64,000 bases of DNA, taken from NCBI RefSeq assembly GCF_009296315.1, contig NZ_WHLY01000002.1, forward strand, positions 2,418,001 through 2,482,000, written 5' to 3'. The notes below the pieces were generated by a model. It was not told the origin of the DNA, did not search any database, and worked only from the letters and a program-made list of their open reading frames with translations. Shown piece by piece: positions 37,417 through 46,783 of the stretch; position 1 is the stretch's first letter, and every line of letters starts with the position of its first letter. This stretch comes from Salmonirosea aquatica (GTDB taxonomy: Bacteria > Bacteroidota > Bacteroidia > Cytophagales > Spirosomataceae). The position numbers were made by a program, and so were the translations under genes.

Positions 37417-37424
37417 TATCTTTG
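37417..37424 (+). promoter_or_regulatory. -7 element for the ECF sigma gene
   Basis: TATCTTTG fully matches TAnnTTTG and ends 35 bp before the GTG start. No clear -33 TTTG is seen. A four-codon leader ATG-GTA-CCT-TAA (37445-37456) lies in frame just before the start. Confidence 0.45.
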
Positions 37425-37459
37425 TGTATTATTCAAAGCTTTACATGGTACCTTAAGCC

Positions 37460-38065
37460 GTGGGAATTGAGGACAAAGTAACACATGACAAGCTAACCTG
37501 GAATGCGTTCCGGGCGGGGGATCGAACTGCCTTTGCCCGATTGTTTGAGCTGCATTACCGGCAACTCTATTCTTACGGAAAGCAATTCCTGACCGATAGC
37601 TCCCTGACAGAAGATGCCATTCAGGATCTGTTCATCACCCTGTGGCGAACCCGGAGCAATCTGTCCGAGGTCGATAATGTCAAGTTTTACCTGTTTCGCT
37701 GCCTGCGGCGTAACATCCGACGCCTGTCGGAACGTGAGAAACGAAGCCAGCCCCAGGATTTCTCCGCATCGGCTGGCTCTTTGGCCGATCAGCTACAAAC
37801 CCCTGCCTTTACCGATGGCAATGATGAAGCCCTCCTGAATCGCCGCCTGAAATCGATTATTGATCAACTACCCCGACGCCAGCGGGAGGTGGTGCTGCTC
37901 CGCTATTATGAGAGTTTCAAGACTGAGGAGATTGCCCTCCTGATGGGGATTTCGGAAAAGACGGTGCGCAATACTCTGTTCAATGCCATGACTACCTTAC
38001 GCGAGAGCTCGCATATCCTGAAAGCCTGTTTCGAGATACTTTTGATTTTATTTCTATTATCTTGA
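37460..38065 (+). CDS. ECF sigma factor (FecI-like, Bacteroidota type)
   Basis: A GTG start is used: the only in-frame ATG upstream is cut off by a stop three codons on. The 201-residue product has region 2 (about 25-90: FARLFELHYRQLYSYGKQFL, EDAIQDLFITLWRTR, FYLFRCLRRNIRR) and region 4 (about 125-180: LPRRQREVVLLRYYESFKTEEIALLM, SEKTVRNTLFNAMTTLR). The last residues are strikingly hydrophobic (EILLILFLLS). It heads a cassette with FecR, an STN-type SusC and SusD, so it should drive that transporter when FecR receives an outer membrane signal. Confidence 0.93.
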   Translation: MGIEDKVTHDKLTWNAFRAGDRTAFARLFELHYRQLYSYGKQFLTDSSLTEDAIQDLFITLWRTRSNLSEVDNVKFYLFRCLRRNIRRLSEREKRSQPQDFSASAGSLADQLQTPAFTDGNDEALLNRRLKSIIDQLPRRQREVVLLRYYESFKTEEIALLMGISEKTVRNTLFNAMTTLRESSHILKACFEILLILFLLS

Positions 38066-38092
38066 TATAAAGCATTTTGTATTTATATCAAG
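38061..38092. repeat. AT-rich inverted repeat over the sigma stop codon
   Basis: Perfect 11-bp arms CTTGATATAAA and TTTATATCAAG flank a 10-base spacer. It covers the sigma stop codon and lies 120 bp before FecR. Its AT-rich stem is unlike a terminator; it could be an operator or an mRNA element that sets the sigma to anti-sigma ratio. Confidence 0.5.
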
Positions 38093-38215
38093 GTCTTCGA
38101 ATTGCACTCTTTCAACTTTTTCTTGCAAAAAACTTCACGATGATTGGGTCATCTTCCAGTTTCATGCCTTTACCTTCTATAACGCATATTTCAAGCCAAC
38201 CACTTAGACTTTTCT

Positions 38216-39334
38216 TTGGAAAACTACCCAACTTTTACGGCCGAAGATTTCATCCAGGACGAGCGATTCCGGAGATGGTTTCTTTCCGGCTATTCTGAAG
38301 ACGACGACTTTTGGCAGGATTTTCAACAGCAGTACCCTGAACGCAAAACCGTTCTGGAAGCTGCCCAAGTCCTGCTTCGCGCCCTGCACGAAGCACAGTC
38401 TTTTCCTACCAGCGAGCAAGGCGAACGCATGTGGACGGGTATCGACAAAGAAACGCAAGACCTGTTCCTTTCAGGAATCAGGGAAGATGCAACAATACAG
38501 CAACGTTCGGCAGCCGTGCGCCCGCTTTGGAAATGGCTTTCGGTTGCCGCCGCCGTACTATTAGTGGCTGGGCTGGGCTGGGTAACCCTCCGGAAGGCAA
38601 ATCAGGGGCCAGATACCTACTCGGGCAACCCACCGGAGTCGGTGCTTACGTTGGTAGAAAAGGCCAATGAATCCGGCCAGTTGCAGAAGGTTCGGCTGAG
38701 CGATGGCAGCCAGGTGGTTCTGTATCCTGGTAGTCGAATCAGCTACGCGAACCCCTTTGAGAAAGAAAGCCGGAAGGTTTTTCTTTCGGGAAAAGGCTAC
38801 TTCGAGGTAGTTAAAGACGACACCAAGCCCTTCACCGTCTTTGCCAACCAGCTGGTTACCCAGGTAGTGGGGACAAGCTTCACGATTGATGCCTTTGAAG
38901 GAAATAAGTCGCCCAGTGTGGAGGTCAGGACGGGCCGCGTAAAGGTATTCACGCTGGAAAAGTACCGGGATTCGGAACAGGGAAAGCCCGAAGTAATGGT
39001 GCTGCTGACGGCCAACCAGCAGGTACGCTATAATGTGGCCAGTAGCGGTTTTGATATTGGCTATGTACCCAAACCCGCGGTAATTAAAGCCCCGGAGGCA
39101 CATCCTGATTTTTACTTCAAAAACGTAGCCATATCGGACGTATTCAAAACAGTGGAGGATTCTTACGGTGTAAAGATCGAGTTCAATGAAGCACTTCTCA
39201 AAGACTGTCGCATTACTGCACCCCTCGGCAACGAGCCTCTTTTCCGCAAGCTAGACATCGTTTGCCAAACGGTTGGGGCTACCTATGAAGTGTGGGGTAC
39301 CCGGATCGTGGTGTCAGGGGGTGGATGCAAATGA
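38216..39334 (+). CDS. FecR-family anti-sigma factor
   Basis: The 372-residue product appears to start at a TTG, as no in-frame ATG lies between the preceding stop and this point. An N-terminal cytoplasmic part (about 1-95) would bind sigma. One membrane segment follows (about 103-122, WLSVAAAVLLVAGLGWVTL). The periplasmic FecR domain (KVRLSDGSQVVLYPGSRISY, RKVFLSGKGYFEVVKDDTKPF, VVGTSFTIDAF) and the DUF4974-type C-terminal part (FYFKNVAISDVFKTVEDSYGVKIEF) match the family. It relays the signal from the STN-SusC to the sigma factor. Its stop overlaps an ATG of SusC (ATGA). Confidence 0.93.
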   Translation: MENYPTFTAEDFIQDERFRRWFLSGYSEDDDFWQDFQQQYPERKTVLEAAQVLLRALHEAQSFPTSEQGERMWTGIDKETQDLFLSGIREDATIQQRSAAVRPLWKWLSVAAAVLLVAGLGWVTLRKANQGPDTYSGNPPESVLTLVEKANESGQLQKVRLSDGSQVVLYPGSRISYANPFEKESRKVFLSGKGYFEVVKDDTKPFTVFANQLVTQVVGTSFTIDAFEGNKSPSVEVRTGRVKVFTLEKYRDSEQGKPEVMVLLTANQQVRYNVASSGFDIGYVPKPAVIKAPEAHPDFYFKNVAISDVFKTVEDSYGVKIEFNEALLKDCRITAPLGNEPLFRKLDIVCQTVGATYEVWGTRIVVSGGGCK

Positions 39335-42300
39335 AAACAAATGATGTATTTATAAACCTAACCAACTTCACCTTCATGAAAAAACAACTACGAATGATTA
39401 CCAGGCCGCGTCGGATCATGGGCATTGCCTTTCTGCAATGCGGCTTCATCCTGGCATTCGCCAGCCTGTCGCTGGCCCGCGATGTACTGGCCCAGCATTT
39501 GCTGGATCAGCAGATTACCGTCAAAGTACAAAATAAGGATTTGGGAACAGTACTCCAACGGCTTGAAAAAGCGGCCAAGGTGCATTTTGCCTACATCCCG
39601 CAGCTTATTGACAATGATCGGAAACTCTCGGTAAGCGCCCAAAATGAAACGCTGCGTTCTGTGCTGGATCGAATATTGCTTTCGAACGGCCTTTCCTACG
39701 AAGTCTCGGGTGATTTCATCGTCCTTAAGAAAAGCACCGATTCACCCACCGCCATCCATAGTTCCGCTCCCAGCGCCATAGCGGTCGACATTAATGTTTC
39801 CGGTACTGTCAAAGACGAAAACGGGGGACCGCTGCCGGGGGTAAGCATTGTGCTGAAAGGTACCCAACGCGGCACTACCACCGACACGGAAGGCAAATTC
39901 AGTCTGAATGTACCCGATCAGACTGCCGTTCTGGTTTTCAGCTTTGTAGGGTACCGTAGCCAGGAGGTCGCTGTCGGGAACCAAACCACGGTCAATCTTA
40001 CCCTGAATCCCGACGAGAGCGCGCTCGACGAGGTAGTGGTGGTAGGGTATGGTACCCAGAAGAAAGTGAATGTGATCGGTTCGGTTTCTCAGATTACTTC
40101 GGAAAATATCGAGAATCGTCCCGTCACCCAGGCTTCCCAGGCCATTACAGGCCAGATGCCGGGCGTGACGGTAACCCAGAGCACCGGTCGGCCGGGCGTG
40201 AGTGGCGGAACGATAAGGGTACGGGGAGTTGGGTCGTTTGGCGCTACCCCGAACGCTCTGGTTCTGATCGATGGCATTCCGGGCGACATGAACGATATCA
40301 ATCCCAACGACATCAAAACGATTTCGGTCCTCAAGGATGCTTCCTCGGCGGCCATTTACGGAGCCCGTTCCGCGAACGGCGTGGTGCTAATTACGACCAA
40401 AATGGGTACCTCCGACAAGTTATCGGTCAGCTACGACGGCTACACCGGTTTCAACAGCGCGACGAAGTTGCCTGATTTTGTGAACTCGTGGGAATATGCC
40501 GAGATGTTCAATATCGCCTCAGGCAGCAACAGTTTCTCGGCCGATGACATTGCGAAGTACCGTTCCCAGTCCGATCCTGACAATTACCCCAACACCCGTT
40601 TTCTAGAAGATCTGTTTTCCCGCAACGGGCGGCAAACCCAGCACACCGTCACACTCAACGGCGGCAACGAGAATAACAAATTTTTCCTCTCGGGTGGCAT
40701 CCTGCAGCAGCAGGGCATCATCCCCAAGAACGAGTATAACCGCTACAACCTCAGGGCGAATCTGCAAAACAAAATCGGCAGTCAGTTCGAGTTGACGACC
40801 CGGCTCTCCGGTTCTATTGACAAACGGGAAGAACCGCAAGCCACGGGCAATAAGGGAGGGGAACTGACCGACCAATTGATCCAGAATGCCGTAAGGTACC
40901 CTGCCATCTACCTGGGCCAGGCCTCCAATGGCGACTTTGGCATTGGGCCCGAGAGTGGGGGTACGCCCGCCGCCTGGTTGCAGTCCGATTCCTACTTCCG
41001 GGCGCCAACCTCACGTTTTGGCATCAACACCAAGCTGGATTGGAAACCCATCGCTGGTTTGGTTCTCTCGGCCATTGGCGGGTATAATTTTTCTTTGGTT
41101 GAGCGTCGTTCTTATCTAGCCTCACAAAGGCTAGACGATCAGATTACTTTGAACCAGTCTTCTTTGAACCAATTAAGCAACAAGCAAATTTATAAGACGC
41201 TTCAATTTACTGGGGAGTATGACAAAGAACTAAACAACCACTTTCTTAGCGTCCTGATAGGCTATTCTTTTGAAAAGCAAGACAGTTCCTATTTTGGTGG
41301 GTACCGCCAGAATTTCCCCAGCAACCAGTATACGGTTCTGGATCTGGGCGGATTGGACAATCAGCAGTCGGGTGGGTACGATGCCGCCTGGGCGATTCAG
41401 TCGTTGTTTTCGCGCCTGAAGTATAGCTTCATGGAGAAGTACCTCTTTGAGGTAACAGTCAGAAACGACGGTTCGTCCCGCTTCCCCACGGGCCAGAAGT
41501 ACGCTTTCTTTCCATCGGCTGCGGTAGGCTGGCGCATCGCGCAGGAGCCTTTTATGAAACCGCTCTCCTGGTTGTCTGACCTGAAACTGAAAGCCTCGTA
41601 CGGGGTGCTGGGAAACCAGAACATTGGGAACTACCCTTACCAGCAGGTACTGGCGGCAGGCCGCAACTATCCTTTTGGTAATAATTTGAACATCGGGGCG
41701 GCTTACTCTAATTATACCGATCCCAATATCAAGTGGGAAAGCACCACTACTTTTGACTTCGGTATTGAGTCGGCATTTTTCAACAATAAACTCACGTTCA
41801 ACGTCACCTACTTCAACCGGCAAACCGACGACATCCTATTCAAGCCCTCTTCGAGTGTGTCGTCCGTACTAGGGGTCAACATCGGTGAAACCAACACGGG
41901 TGCCATGTCGAACAAAGGCTGGGAGTTCGATCTGGGCCACCGCAACCGCTTCAAAGATTTCAGCTACTCGATCAACGCCAACTTCTCGATCATCAACAAC
42001 CAGGTAGTCACGCTGGGATTAGGAAATGTCAACCAGCCCAACGGCTTGGTGGGCAACGGCTCCAACCTCTTCATCGGGTACCCCATGCAGATGTACTACG
42101 GCTACCTTTCCGATGGGGTCTTCATCAGCCAGGACGACATCACCCAATGGCCTGACCAGACTAAAGTAACGCCCAAAGCCGTACCGGGTGACATCCGCTA
42201 CAAGGACATAAGTGGGCCCGACGGGGTACCCGACGGCAAGGTGGATCCTACCTACGACCGTACCTACCTCGGAAGCCAGATCCCCAAGTACACCTTCGGT

Positions 42301-42768
42301 ACCAACCTCGGATTCACGTTCAAGTCATTCGATTTTTCGGCCTTCCTGCAAGGAGTAGCGGGCGTGAGTGGACAACTCAATGGATATGCGGGCTACGCAT
42401 TTTTCAATCTGGGTAATATCCAGCGCTGGCAGATGGACGGTCGCTTCAATCCCGATAATCCGACCCGCTATCCCGACTACCCGCGCCTGGAAGTGATCTC
42501 GAACAGCGGAACGCCCAACACGGTCACCTCGGATTTCTGGGTCCTGAATGCTTCCTATTTACGGGTCAAGAACTTGCAATTAGGATATAGCTTGCCGGAA
42601 AAATGGTTGAAACCTCTTCATGTCAAAAGAACCCGAATTTACATGAGTGCCGAAAATTTGCTGACGTTCAGCAAGTACAGACAGGGCTGGGATCCCGAAA
42701 TCAATGGCGGCGGTGCCTACTATCCCATCCTGAGAACAGTAACATTTGGCCTCAACCTCAAACTTTGA
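39331..42768 (+). CDS. SusC-like TonB-dependent transporter with N-terminal STN signalling domain
   Basis: The start at 39331 forms an ATGA overlap with the FecR stop; ATG 39376 (MKKQLRMITRPRR) just before the signal peptide is the alternative. After the signal (ending near DVLA) comes an STN domain (QITVKVQNKDLGTVLQRLEKAAKVHFAYIP), which contacts FecR. It is followed by a carboxypeptidase-like domain (VSGTVKDENGGPLPGVSIVLKG), a TonB-box region (DEVVVVGYGTQKKVN), a plug (ILRV-type SGGTIRVRGVGSFG, VLIDGIPG, DASSAAIYGARSANGVVLITT) and a barrel ending RTVTFGLNLKL. About 1145 residues, intact. It imports an unknown large solute, probably a glycan. Confidence 0.95.
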   Translation: MKTNDVFINLTNFTFMKKQLRMITRPRRIMGIAFLQCGFILAFASLSLARDVLAQHLLDQQITVKVQNKDLGTVLQRLEKAAKVHFAYIPQLIDNDRKLSVSAQNETLRSVLDRILLSNGLSYEVSGDFIVLKKSTDSPTAIHSSAPSAIAVDINVSGTVKDENGGPLPGVSIVLKGTQRGTTTDTEGKFSLNVPDQTAVLVFSFVGYRSQEVAVGNQTTVNLTLNPDESALDEVVVVGYGTQKKVNVIGSVSQITSENIENRPVTQASQAITGQMPGVTVTQSTGRPGVSGGTIRVRGVGSFGATPNALVLIDGIPGDMNDINPNDIKTISVLKDASSAAIYGARSANGVVLITTKMGTSDKLSVSYDGYTGFNSATKLPDFVNSWEYAEMFNIASGSNSFSADDIAKYRSQSDPDNYPNTRFLEDLFSRNGRQTQHTVTLNGGNENNKFFLSGGILQQQGIIPKNEYNRYNLRANLQNKIGSQFELTTRLSGSIDKREEPQATGNKGGELTDQLIQNAVRYPAIYLGQASNGDFGIGPESGGTPAAWLQSDSYFRAPTSRFGINTKLDWKPIAGLVLSAIGGYNFSLVERRSYLASQRLDDQITLNQSSLNQLSNKQIYKTLQFTGEYDKELNNHFLSVLIGYSFEKQDSSYFGGYRQNFPSNQYTVLDLGGLDNQQSGGYDAAWAIQSLFSRLKYSFMEKYLFEVTVRNDGSSRFPTGQKYAFFPSAAVGWRIAQEPFMKPLSWLSDLKLKASYGVLGNQNIGNYPYQQVLAAGRNYPFGNNLNIGAAYSNYTDPNIKWESTTTFDFGIESAFFNNKLTFNVTYFNRQTDDILFKPSSSVSSVLGVNIGETNTGAMSNKGWEFDLGHRNRFKDFSYSINANFSIINNQVVTLGLGNVNQPNGLVGNGSNLFIGYPMQMYYGYLSDGVFISQDDITQWPDQTKVTPKAVPGDIRYKDISGPDGVPDGKVDPTYDRTYLGSQIPKYTFGTNLGFTFKSFDFSAFLQGVAGVSGQLNGYAGYAFFNLGNIQRWQMDGRFNPDNPTRYPDYPRLEVISNSGTPNTVTSDFWVLNASYLRVKNLQLGYSLPEKWLKPLHVKRTRIYMSAENLLTFSKYRQGWDPEINGGGAYYPILRTVTFGLNLKL

Positions 42769-42774
42769 CAAATC

Positions 42775-44427
42775 ATGAAACAATATAAAACTCTGACCAA
42801 ACGAGCCAGCTACCTGCTGCTGCCAGCTTTGCTGTTTCTTTCCACTTCATGCGACAAAGAACTGGAACAGTTTCCCAGCAATTCCTTCTCAAAGGACAAT
42901 TTTTGGACTTCCGAATCCAACGCCAACATCGCCCTGACGGGCGTGTATCGGGGTGCCATCGAGTACGGTACCCAGGTGGTACCTTCCGATTGGTGGACAT
43001 ATTGTGGTGTCATTTTTCTGGAATTTGCCACCGACAATGCCTACGACCGCCGGGGCGACAATTCCACCCAGAACCGTCTGACCAATGGTACCCTGCTGCC
43101 CGACAACAATGTGATCAATGGGTATTGGGGAGGATCTTACAAGCGCATTGCCATTTGTAACGACTTCCTGGAAAATATCGACAAAGTCCAGATCGATAAA
43201 GCCAAGATCGACCGTATGAAGGCCGAAGTCAGGTTCATTCGGGCAGCGCAATATTTTTATCTGTCGCAATTCTTTGGCTCGGTACCCCTTGTGCAAAAAA
43301 CGCTGACGCCCGACGAAGCCAACAACGTTGATAAAGCCTCTAAAGCAGAGATTGTTCAGTTTGTGATCGCCGAGTTAACCGCGGCCACGGAATCGCTCCC
43401 TTATTTTGAAAAATTGACTGCTAACGAAATCGGGCGGGCCAGCAAGCAGGCGGCGCTGGCTTTTCTGGGACGCATGTACCTGAGTGAGAAAAAGTACACC
43501 GAAGCGGCGGCGGCCTTCAAGCAAATCATCGACAAGGGAGATAATAAAATCGATGCCAACTACCAGTCCCTTTTCCTACCTTCCAATGAGAATAGCAGCG
43601 AGAACATTTTCAGCGTGCAATATCTGGCCGGACAAGCCCCCAATGCCCTCACGCAACATGCTTTGCCAGCGGTAGTTTCGGGGTGGCATATCGTCAACCC
43701 GCTGGGTAGCCTGGCCGATGCCTACGGTTTTGACGATGGAACGCCCCTTTCCTACGCCGACCCGCGATTCAAGGTGAGTGATATGGGTGCCAATCGCGAT
43801 CCCCGGTTCCGGTATAATCTGCTGTGGGACGGGGCCAAATTCGGCAGCAAAACTTACGTGTGCCACCCGGATTCGACCAAATCGCTTGATCAGTTAACCT
43901 ATTCGAAACAGGCTACCCGGACGGGCTACGGACTACGTAAATTTTTCGATGAAAATTTCTCCGGTAACCTGGTCACGGACTACGGTGCCAACCTTCCCAT
44001 TATCCGCTACGCCGAAGTACTGCTGAGCTACCTGGAAGCCGAATTGGAAGCCGGGAAACCCATTACGCAAGAGCTTCTGGATCTGACCATCAATGCCGTG
44101 AGAGCCCGGCCTTCGGTGAAGCTACCTCCTTTGAAAGTCATGTCGGCCGAGCAGCTGAGGCCCATCATGCGCAACGAACGCCGTATTGAGTTGGCTTTTG
44201 AAGGACAGCGTCTCTGGGATATTTTCCGCTGGGGGATCGGCGAACAGGTACTTACGGGCGACTTCTGGGGAGCGCCTTTCCCGAACTCCACGCTGCTGCC
44301 TAAGACTTCCAAAAAACAGGATCCGCAGAAACGGTGGTACGTTACGTCCAAGAATTTTAGAAAACAGGACTACGTGTGGCCGATTCCGCAGTCAGAGGTC
44401 AATGTGAATCCGAAACTGGCTAACTAG
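42775..44427 (+). CDS. SusD-like surface lipoprotein
   Basis: The 550-residue product has lipobox STSC (Cys25). SusD features: FWTSESNANIALTGVYRGA, the helical FIRAAQYFYLSQFFGSVPLV, RYAEVLLSYLEAELEAG and RNERRIELAFEGQRLWDIFRWG, ending QSEVNVNPKLAN. It lies six bp after SusC and is the last gene of the sigma/FecR cassette, closed by a strong terminator. No glycoside hydrolase is linked to this pair. Confidence 0.96.
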   Translation: MKQYKTLTKRASYLLLPALLFLSTSCDKELEQFPSNSFSKDNFWTSESNANIALTGVYRGAIEYGTQVVPSDWWTYCGVIFLEFATDNAYDRRGDNSTQNRLTNGTLLPDNNVINGYWGGSYKRIAICNDFLENIDKVQIDKAKIDRMKAEVRFIRAAQYFYLSQFFGSVPLVQKTLTPDEANNVDKASKAEIVQFVIAELTAATESLPYFEKLTANEIGRASKQAALAFLGRMYLSEKKYTEAAAAFKQIIDKGDNKIDANYQSLFLPSNENSSENIFSVQYLAGQAPNALTQHALPAVVSGWHIVNPLGSLADAYGFDDGTPLSYADPRFKVSDMGANRDPRFRYNLLWDGAKFGSKTYVCHPDSTKSLDQLTYSKQATRTGYGLRKFFDENFSGNLVTDYGANLPIIRYAEVLLSYLEAELEAGKPITQELLDLTINAVRARPSVKLPPLKVMSAEQLRPIMRNERRIELAFEGQRLWDIFRWGIGEQVLTGDFWGAPFPNSTLLPKTSKKQDPQKRWYVTSKNFRKQDYVWPIPQSEVNVNPKLAN

Positions 44428-44452
44428 AGGCCGTCAGGGTACCCCGTCCTTT

Positions 44453-44496
44453 CCACGCAGACCGAGGCAATTCCCCCGGTCTGCGTGGATTTTTTA
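44453..44496 (+). terminator. Intrinsic terminator after SusD
   Basis: Arms CCACGCAGACCG (44453-44464) and CGGTCTGCGTGG (44477-44488), then ATTTTTTAA. Strong stem plus T run, 26 bp after the stop. Confidence 0.9.
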
Positions 44497-44540
44497 ATGC
44501 CGGAAGTCTGTTTTCGACTGGGAAACCGTAATTTGCCCTG

Positions 44541-44918
44541 ATGAATAACCTTATCCTGATATTTCTGGGCGGGGGACTGGGCAGCTTGGCCCGGTTTGGC
44601 ATAGGTCGTACCCTGGCCTCGTGGTCGGTCAATCTGCCCTATGGTACCCTGGCGGCCAATGTGCTGGCGTGTGTTGTTCTAGGTTTTTTCACGGGCGCCG
44701 TGGCGCTGCGTTCCTCCGAGGCCGTGCTTCCCTACCGGGCCTTTCTGGCGGTGGGCTTTTGTGGCGGCTTTAGCACGTTTTCCACGTTCAGCAACGAAAC
44801 CCTGCTGATGCTGATGAACAATCGCTGGGGAGACGCCGTTCTGAACATAACCCTCAGCGTGGTTCTGTGCCTGAGTGCATCTTTTCTGGGCCTCTGGCTA
44901 GGGAAAGCAGTAGGCTGA
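44541..44918 (+). CDS. crcB: CrcB/Fluc fluoride ion channel
   Basis: The 125-residue product has four membrane segments. Signature segments are GGGLGSLARFGIGR near the N-terminus, GTLAANVLACVVLGFFTG, and GFCGGFSTFSTFSNE with the conserved Phe/Thr/Ser track of the fluoride pore. It exports fluoride across the inner membrane as a dual-topology dimer. A decayed copy of its 5' end lies at 35.1 kb. I see no fluoride riboswitch upstream. Confidence 0.95.
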   Translation: MNNLILIFLGGGLGSLARFGIGRTLASWSVNLPYGTLAANVLACVVLGFFTGAVALRSSEAVLPYRAFLAVGFCGGFSTFSTFSNETLLMLMNNRWGDAVLNITLSVVLCLSASFLGLWLGKAVG

Positions 44919-44972
44919 ACCTCCTGGGGGTACCTCGCGACTTTGTGAAATCCTGTGAACTAAAACCAACCT

Positions 44973-45896
44973 ATGAAAAAGTTGCCCATACTACTATGTA
45001 TTCTCTTAACCAGTATCCTCGGGATAAGTGGTTGTGAACGGGCCGGAGGGACCGACAACTTCACGGCTCCTCAGAATTTCCGCGACTACTGGTACAACGG
45101 AAAGGCCGAAATCAGTCGCTATGCGCTGGATCAGGTACAGTACGGCGCTGTGAATCCGGGGGAGGCAGTGCTGATTTTTGTGACAGAAGATTTCCGTACC
45201 GATACTCAGGTCAAGCTCGAGTCGGAAGCTAAAGACAAAGCTACCTCGGTCCTGAAGCTGAATTCGATCCGCCGATTTGTTACGGGCATTTACGACTACT
45301 CGCTCTACAGCTCGGTATTCACCCCGATCAATACGAAAAAGTATGAGCACAGCCTGAAAGTCACCATGTCGTCGCAGGATTGGTGTGGACAGGTGTATAA
45401 CCAGCTCAATCTCTCCGGGAACAAGTACGACGTAATGGTACGCTCCTACTTTGAAAAAAACGCGAACGAAGATTATAAAATAGATGAAACCTGGCTGGAA
45501 GATGAACTCTGGACACGACTGCGCATGGACCCACAAAGCCTGCCCAAGGGTGAAACCAGCGTAATTCCGGCGGCCTACGCCGCTCGCATCGCCGGACAGA
45601 AGCTGGAACCACAAAAAGCAGTAGGTACCCTGGCGGCCTATACAGGCAACGCTTTTACGGGTAAAGCACTGCAGCAGTTTTCCTTAAGGTACCCCGACGC
45701 AAAACGGGAACTACGAATCGTTTTTGAGAAAGCGTTTCCGCATTCCATTGCGGGATGGGAAGAAACCTATCCTTCACGCGGAAAAGAATTGACGACCCGC
45801 GCCACCAAATCGGAGCAAATCCAGTCGGATTACTGGTCGCACAACGCGCCCGGCGATTCGACGTTAAGAAATCAACTGGGCGTAGAAGGATTCTAG
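44973..45896 (+). CDS. Lipoprotein of unknown function
   Basis: The 307-residue product has a lipoprotein signal with lipobox ISGC (Cys21). The mature part includes FRDYWYNGKAEISRYALDQVQYG, VLIFVTEDFRTDTQVKLES, VKLNSIRRFVTGIYDYSLYSSVF-like strands and MSSQDWCGQVYNQLN. Homologs of this type are common in Bacteroidota and are sometimes labelled septum-formation inhibitors without clear support; I do not accept that function here. One GGTACC-rich stretch codes for VGTLAAYTG. It is probably anchored in the outer membrane, facing the periplasm or the surface. Confidence 0.7.
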   Translation: MKKLPILLCILLTSILGISGCERAGGTDNFTAPQNFRDYWYNGKAEISRYALDQVQYGAVNPGEAVLIFVTEDFRTDTQVKLESEAKDKATSVLKLNSIRRFVTGIYDYSLYSSVFTPINTKKYEHSLKVTMSSQDWCGQVYNQLNLSGNKYDVMVRSYFEKNANEDYKIDETWLEDELWTRLRMDPQSLPKGETSVIPAAYAARIAGQKLEPQKAVGTLAAYTGNAFTGKALQQFSLRYPDAKRELRIVFEKAFPHSIAGWEETYPSRGKELTTRATKSEQIQSDYWSHNAPGDSTLRNQLGVEGF

Positions 45897-45906
45897 AAAC
45901 TAAACC

Positions 45907-46601
45907 TCAGGCATAGGCTTCTCCAGGGCGATTCCCCAAGGGTCGCCCCAGCTCATCAAAAACTCTATTGGAGAGCTCACCCAGCCGGGCCTGACCGTCG
46001 GGCTGAAACGTAAGATTGCGCACGATCTGTTCAATTTCCGCAACGGAGACCCGCCGATGGATGGGTTTCATGGTACCTCCTACCTCGCCCGCCCGTGCTG
46101 TGGGATCCCACTGATACTGGGGGTCGACCAGGGTACCTCGCGGAGCCATGATGGGGGCGGTGTGCCGGTTCCCCGGAAGTCGAGCCGGGTGGGATGGTCA
46201 AGCCCCAAGCCATGGCCGAATTCGTGAGCCGCCGTGGTCGAATGGCCCAGATGATCGCTGACAATCCAATGCCCGGCATTATCGCCCAGTCCGAAGCCCA
46301 TGAACGAGCGTGTAATGATATTTTCTTTTTCCAGGCGAATGAAGTTATTTCTAAAATCGTCATTGGTAGCGATCAGAACCGCGGATTCTTCCAATTGCAG
46401 CAGAGCATACTCGATCACAAAATATACGCGGCACGGCAGCCCCGCTATCGTTACTACAGCCTGCGGTTCGTTGTACATGCGATTGATTTCTTCCACAATT
46501 GCCCGGGCTGCCTCATCGGTAGCTTCCGAGCCGTAAAATACCAGTCGGGCCTGGATCTGGACTTCTTTTTGAAAGGCATCGAGTGAGGCAATTGCGGCCA
46601 T
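45907..46601 (-). pseudogene. Metzincin-like zinc metalloprotease, one frameshift
   Basis: The first frame (from 46601) gives the Zn site AAHEFGHGLGLDHP, matching HExxHxxGxxH, then leaves frame after GTGTPPP. The second frame (to 45907) starts IMAPRGTLVDPQ, whose IMAPRG is the Met-turn expected a few residues after the Zn site. At the five-G run 46153-46157 one extra base joins them into a protein of about 231 residues. No signal peptide or propeptide is seen, which is unusual for matrixin-type proteases. Function unknown; the intact Zn site plus Met-turn argues that the enzyme is real. Confidence 0.75.
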
Positions 46602-46710
46602 GAGGTATAGATTTTGAGTGTATAGCCTTCTAAACGGATTAGCCTGGAGAAAGATTCTATCTGTGGGTTGTGGGCAATCCGCTCGCTTAGACCCCGATGT
46701 CGCAGGCAGT

Positions 46711-46742
46711 TTCGTTAGTATCTGATAGATTCGGTATATTTG
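46711..46742 (+). promoter_or_regulatory. Promoter of the Rrf2 regulator
   Basis: TTCG (one mismatch), a 20-bp spacer, then TATATTTG (full match) ending 41 bp before the ATG at 46784. It lies within the longer open frame, which supports the shorter start. Confidence 0.6.
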
Positions 46743-46783
46743 ATCCCCCCACTTACCTGACTTCTTCGTTTTCGTCTTATCCT

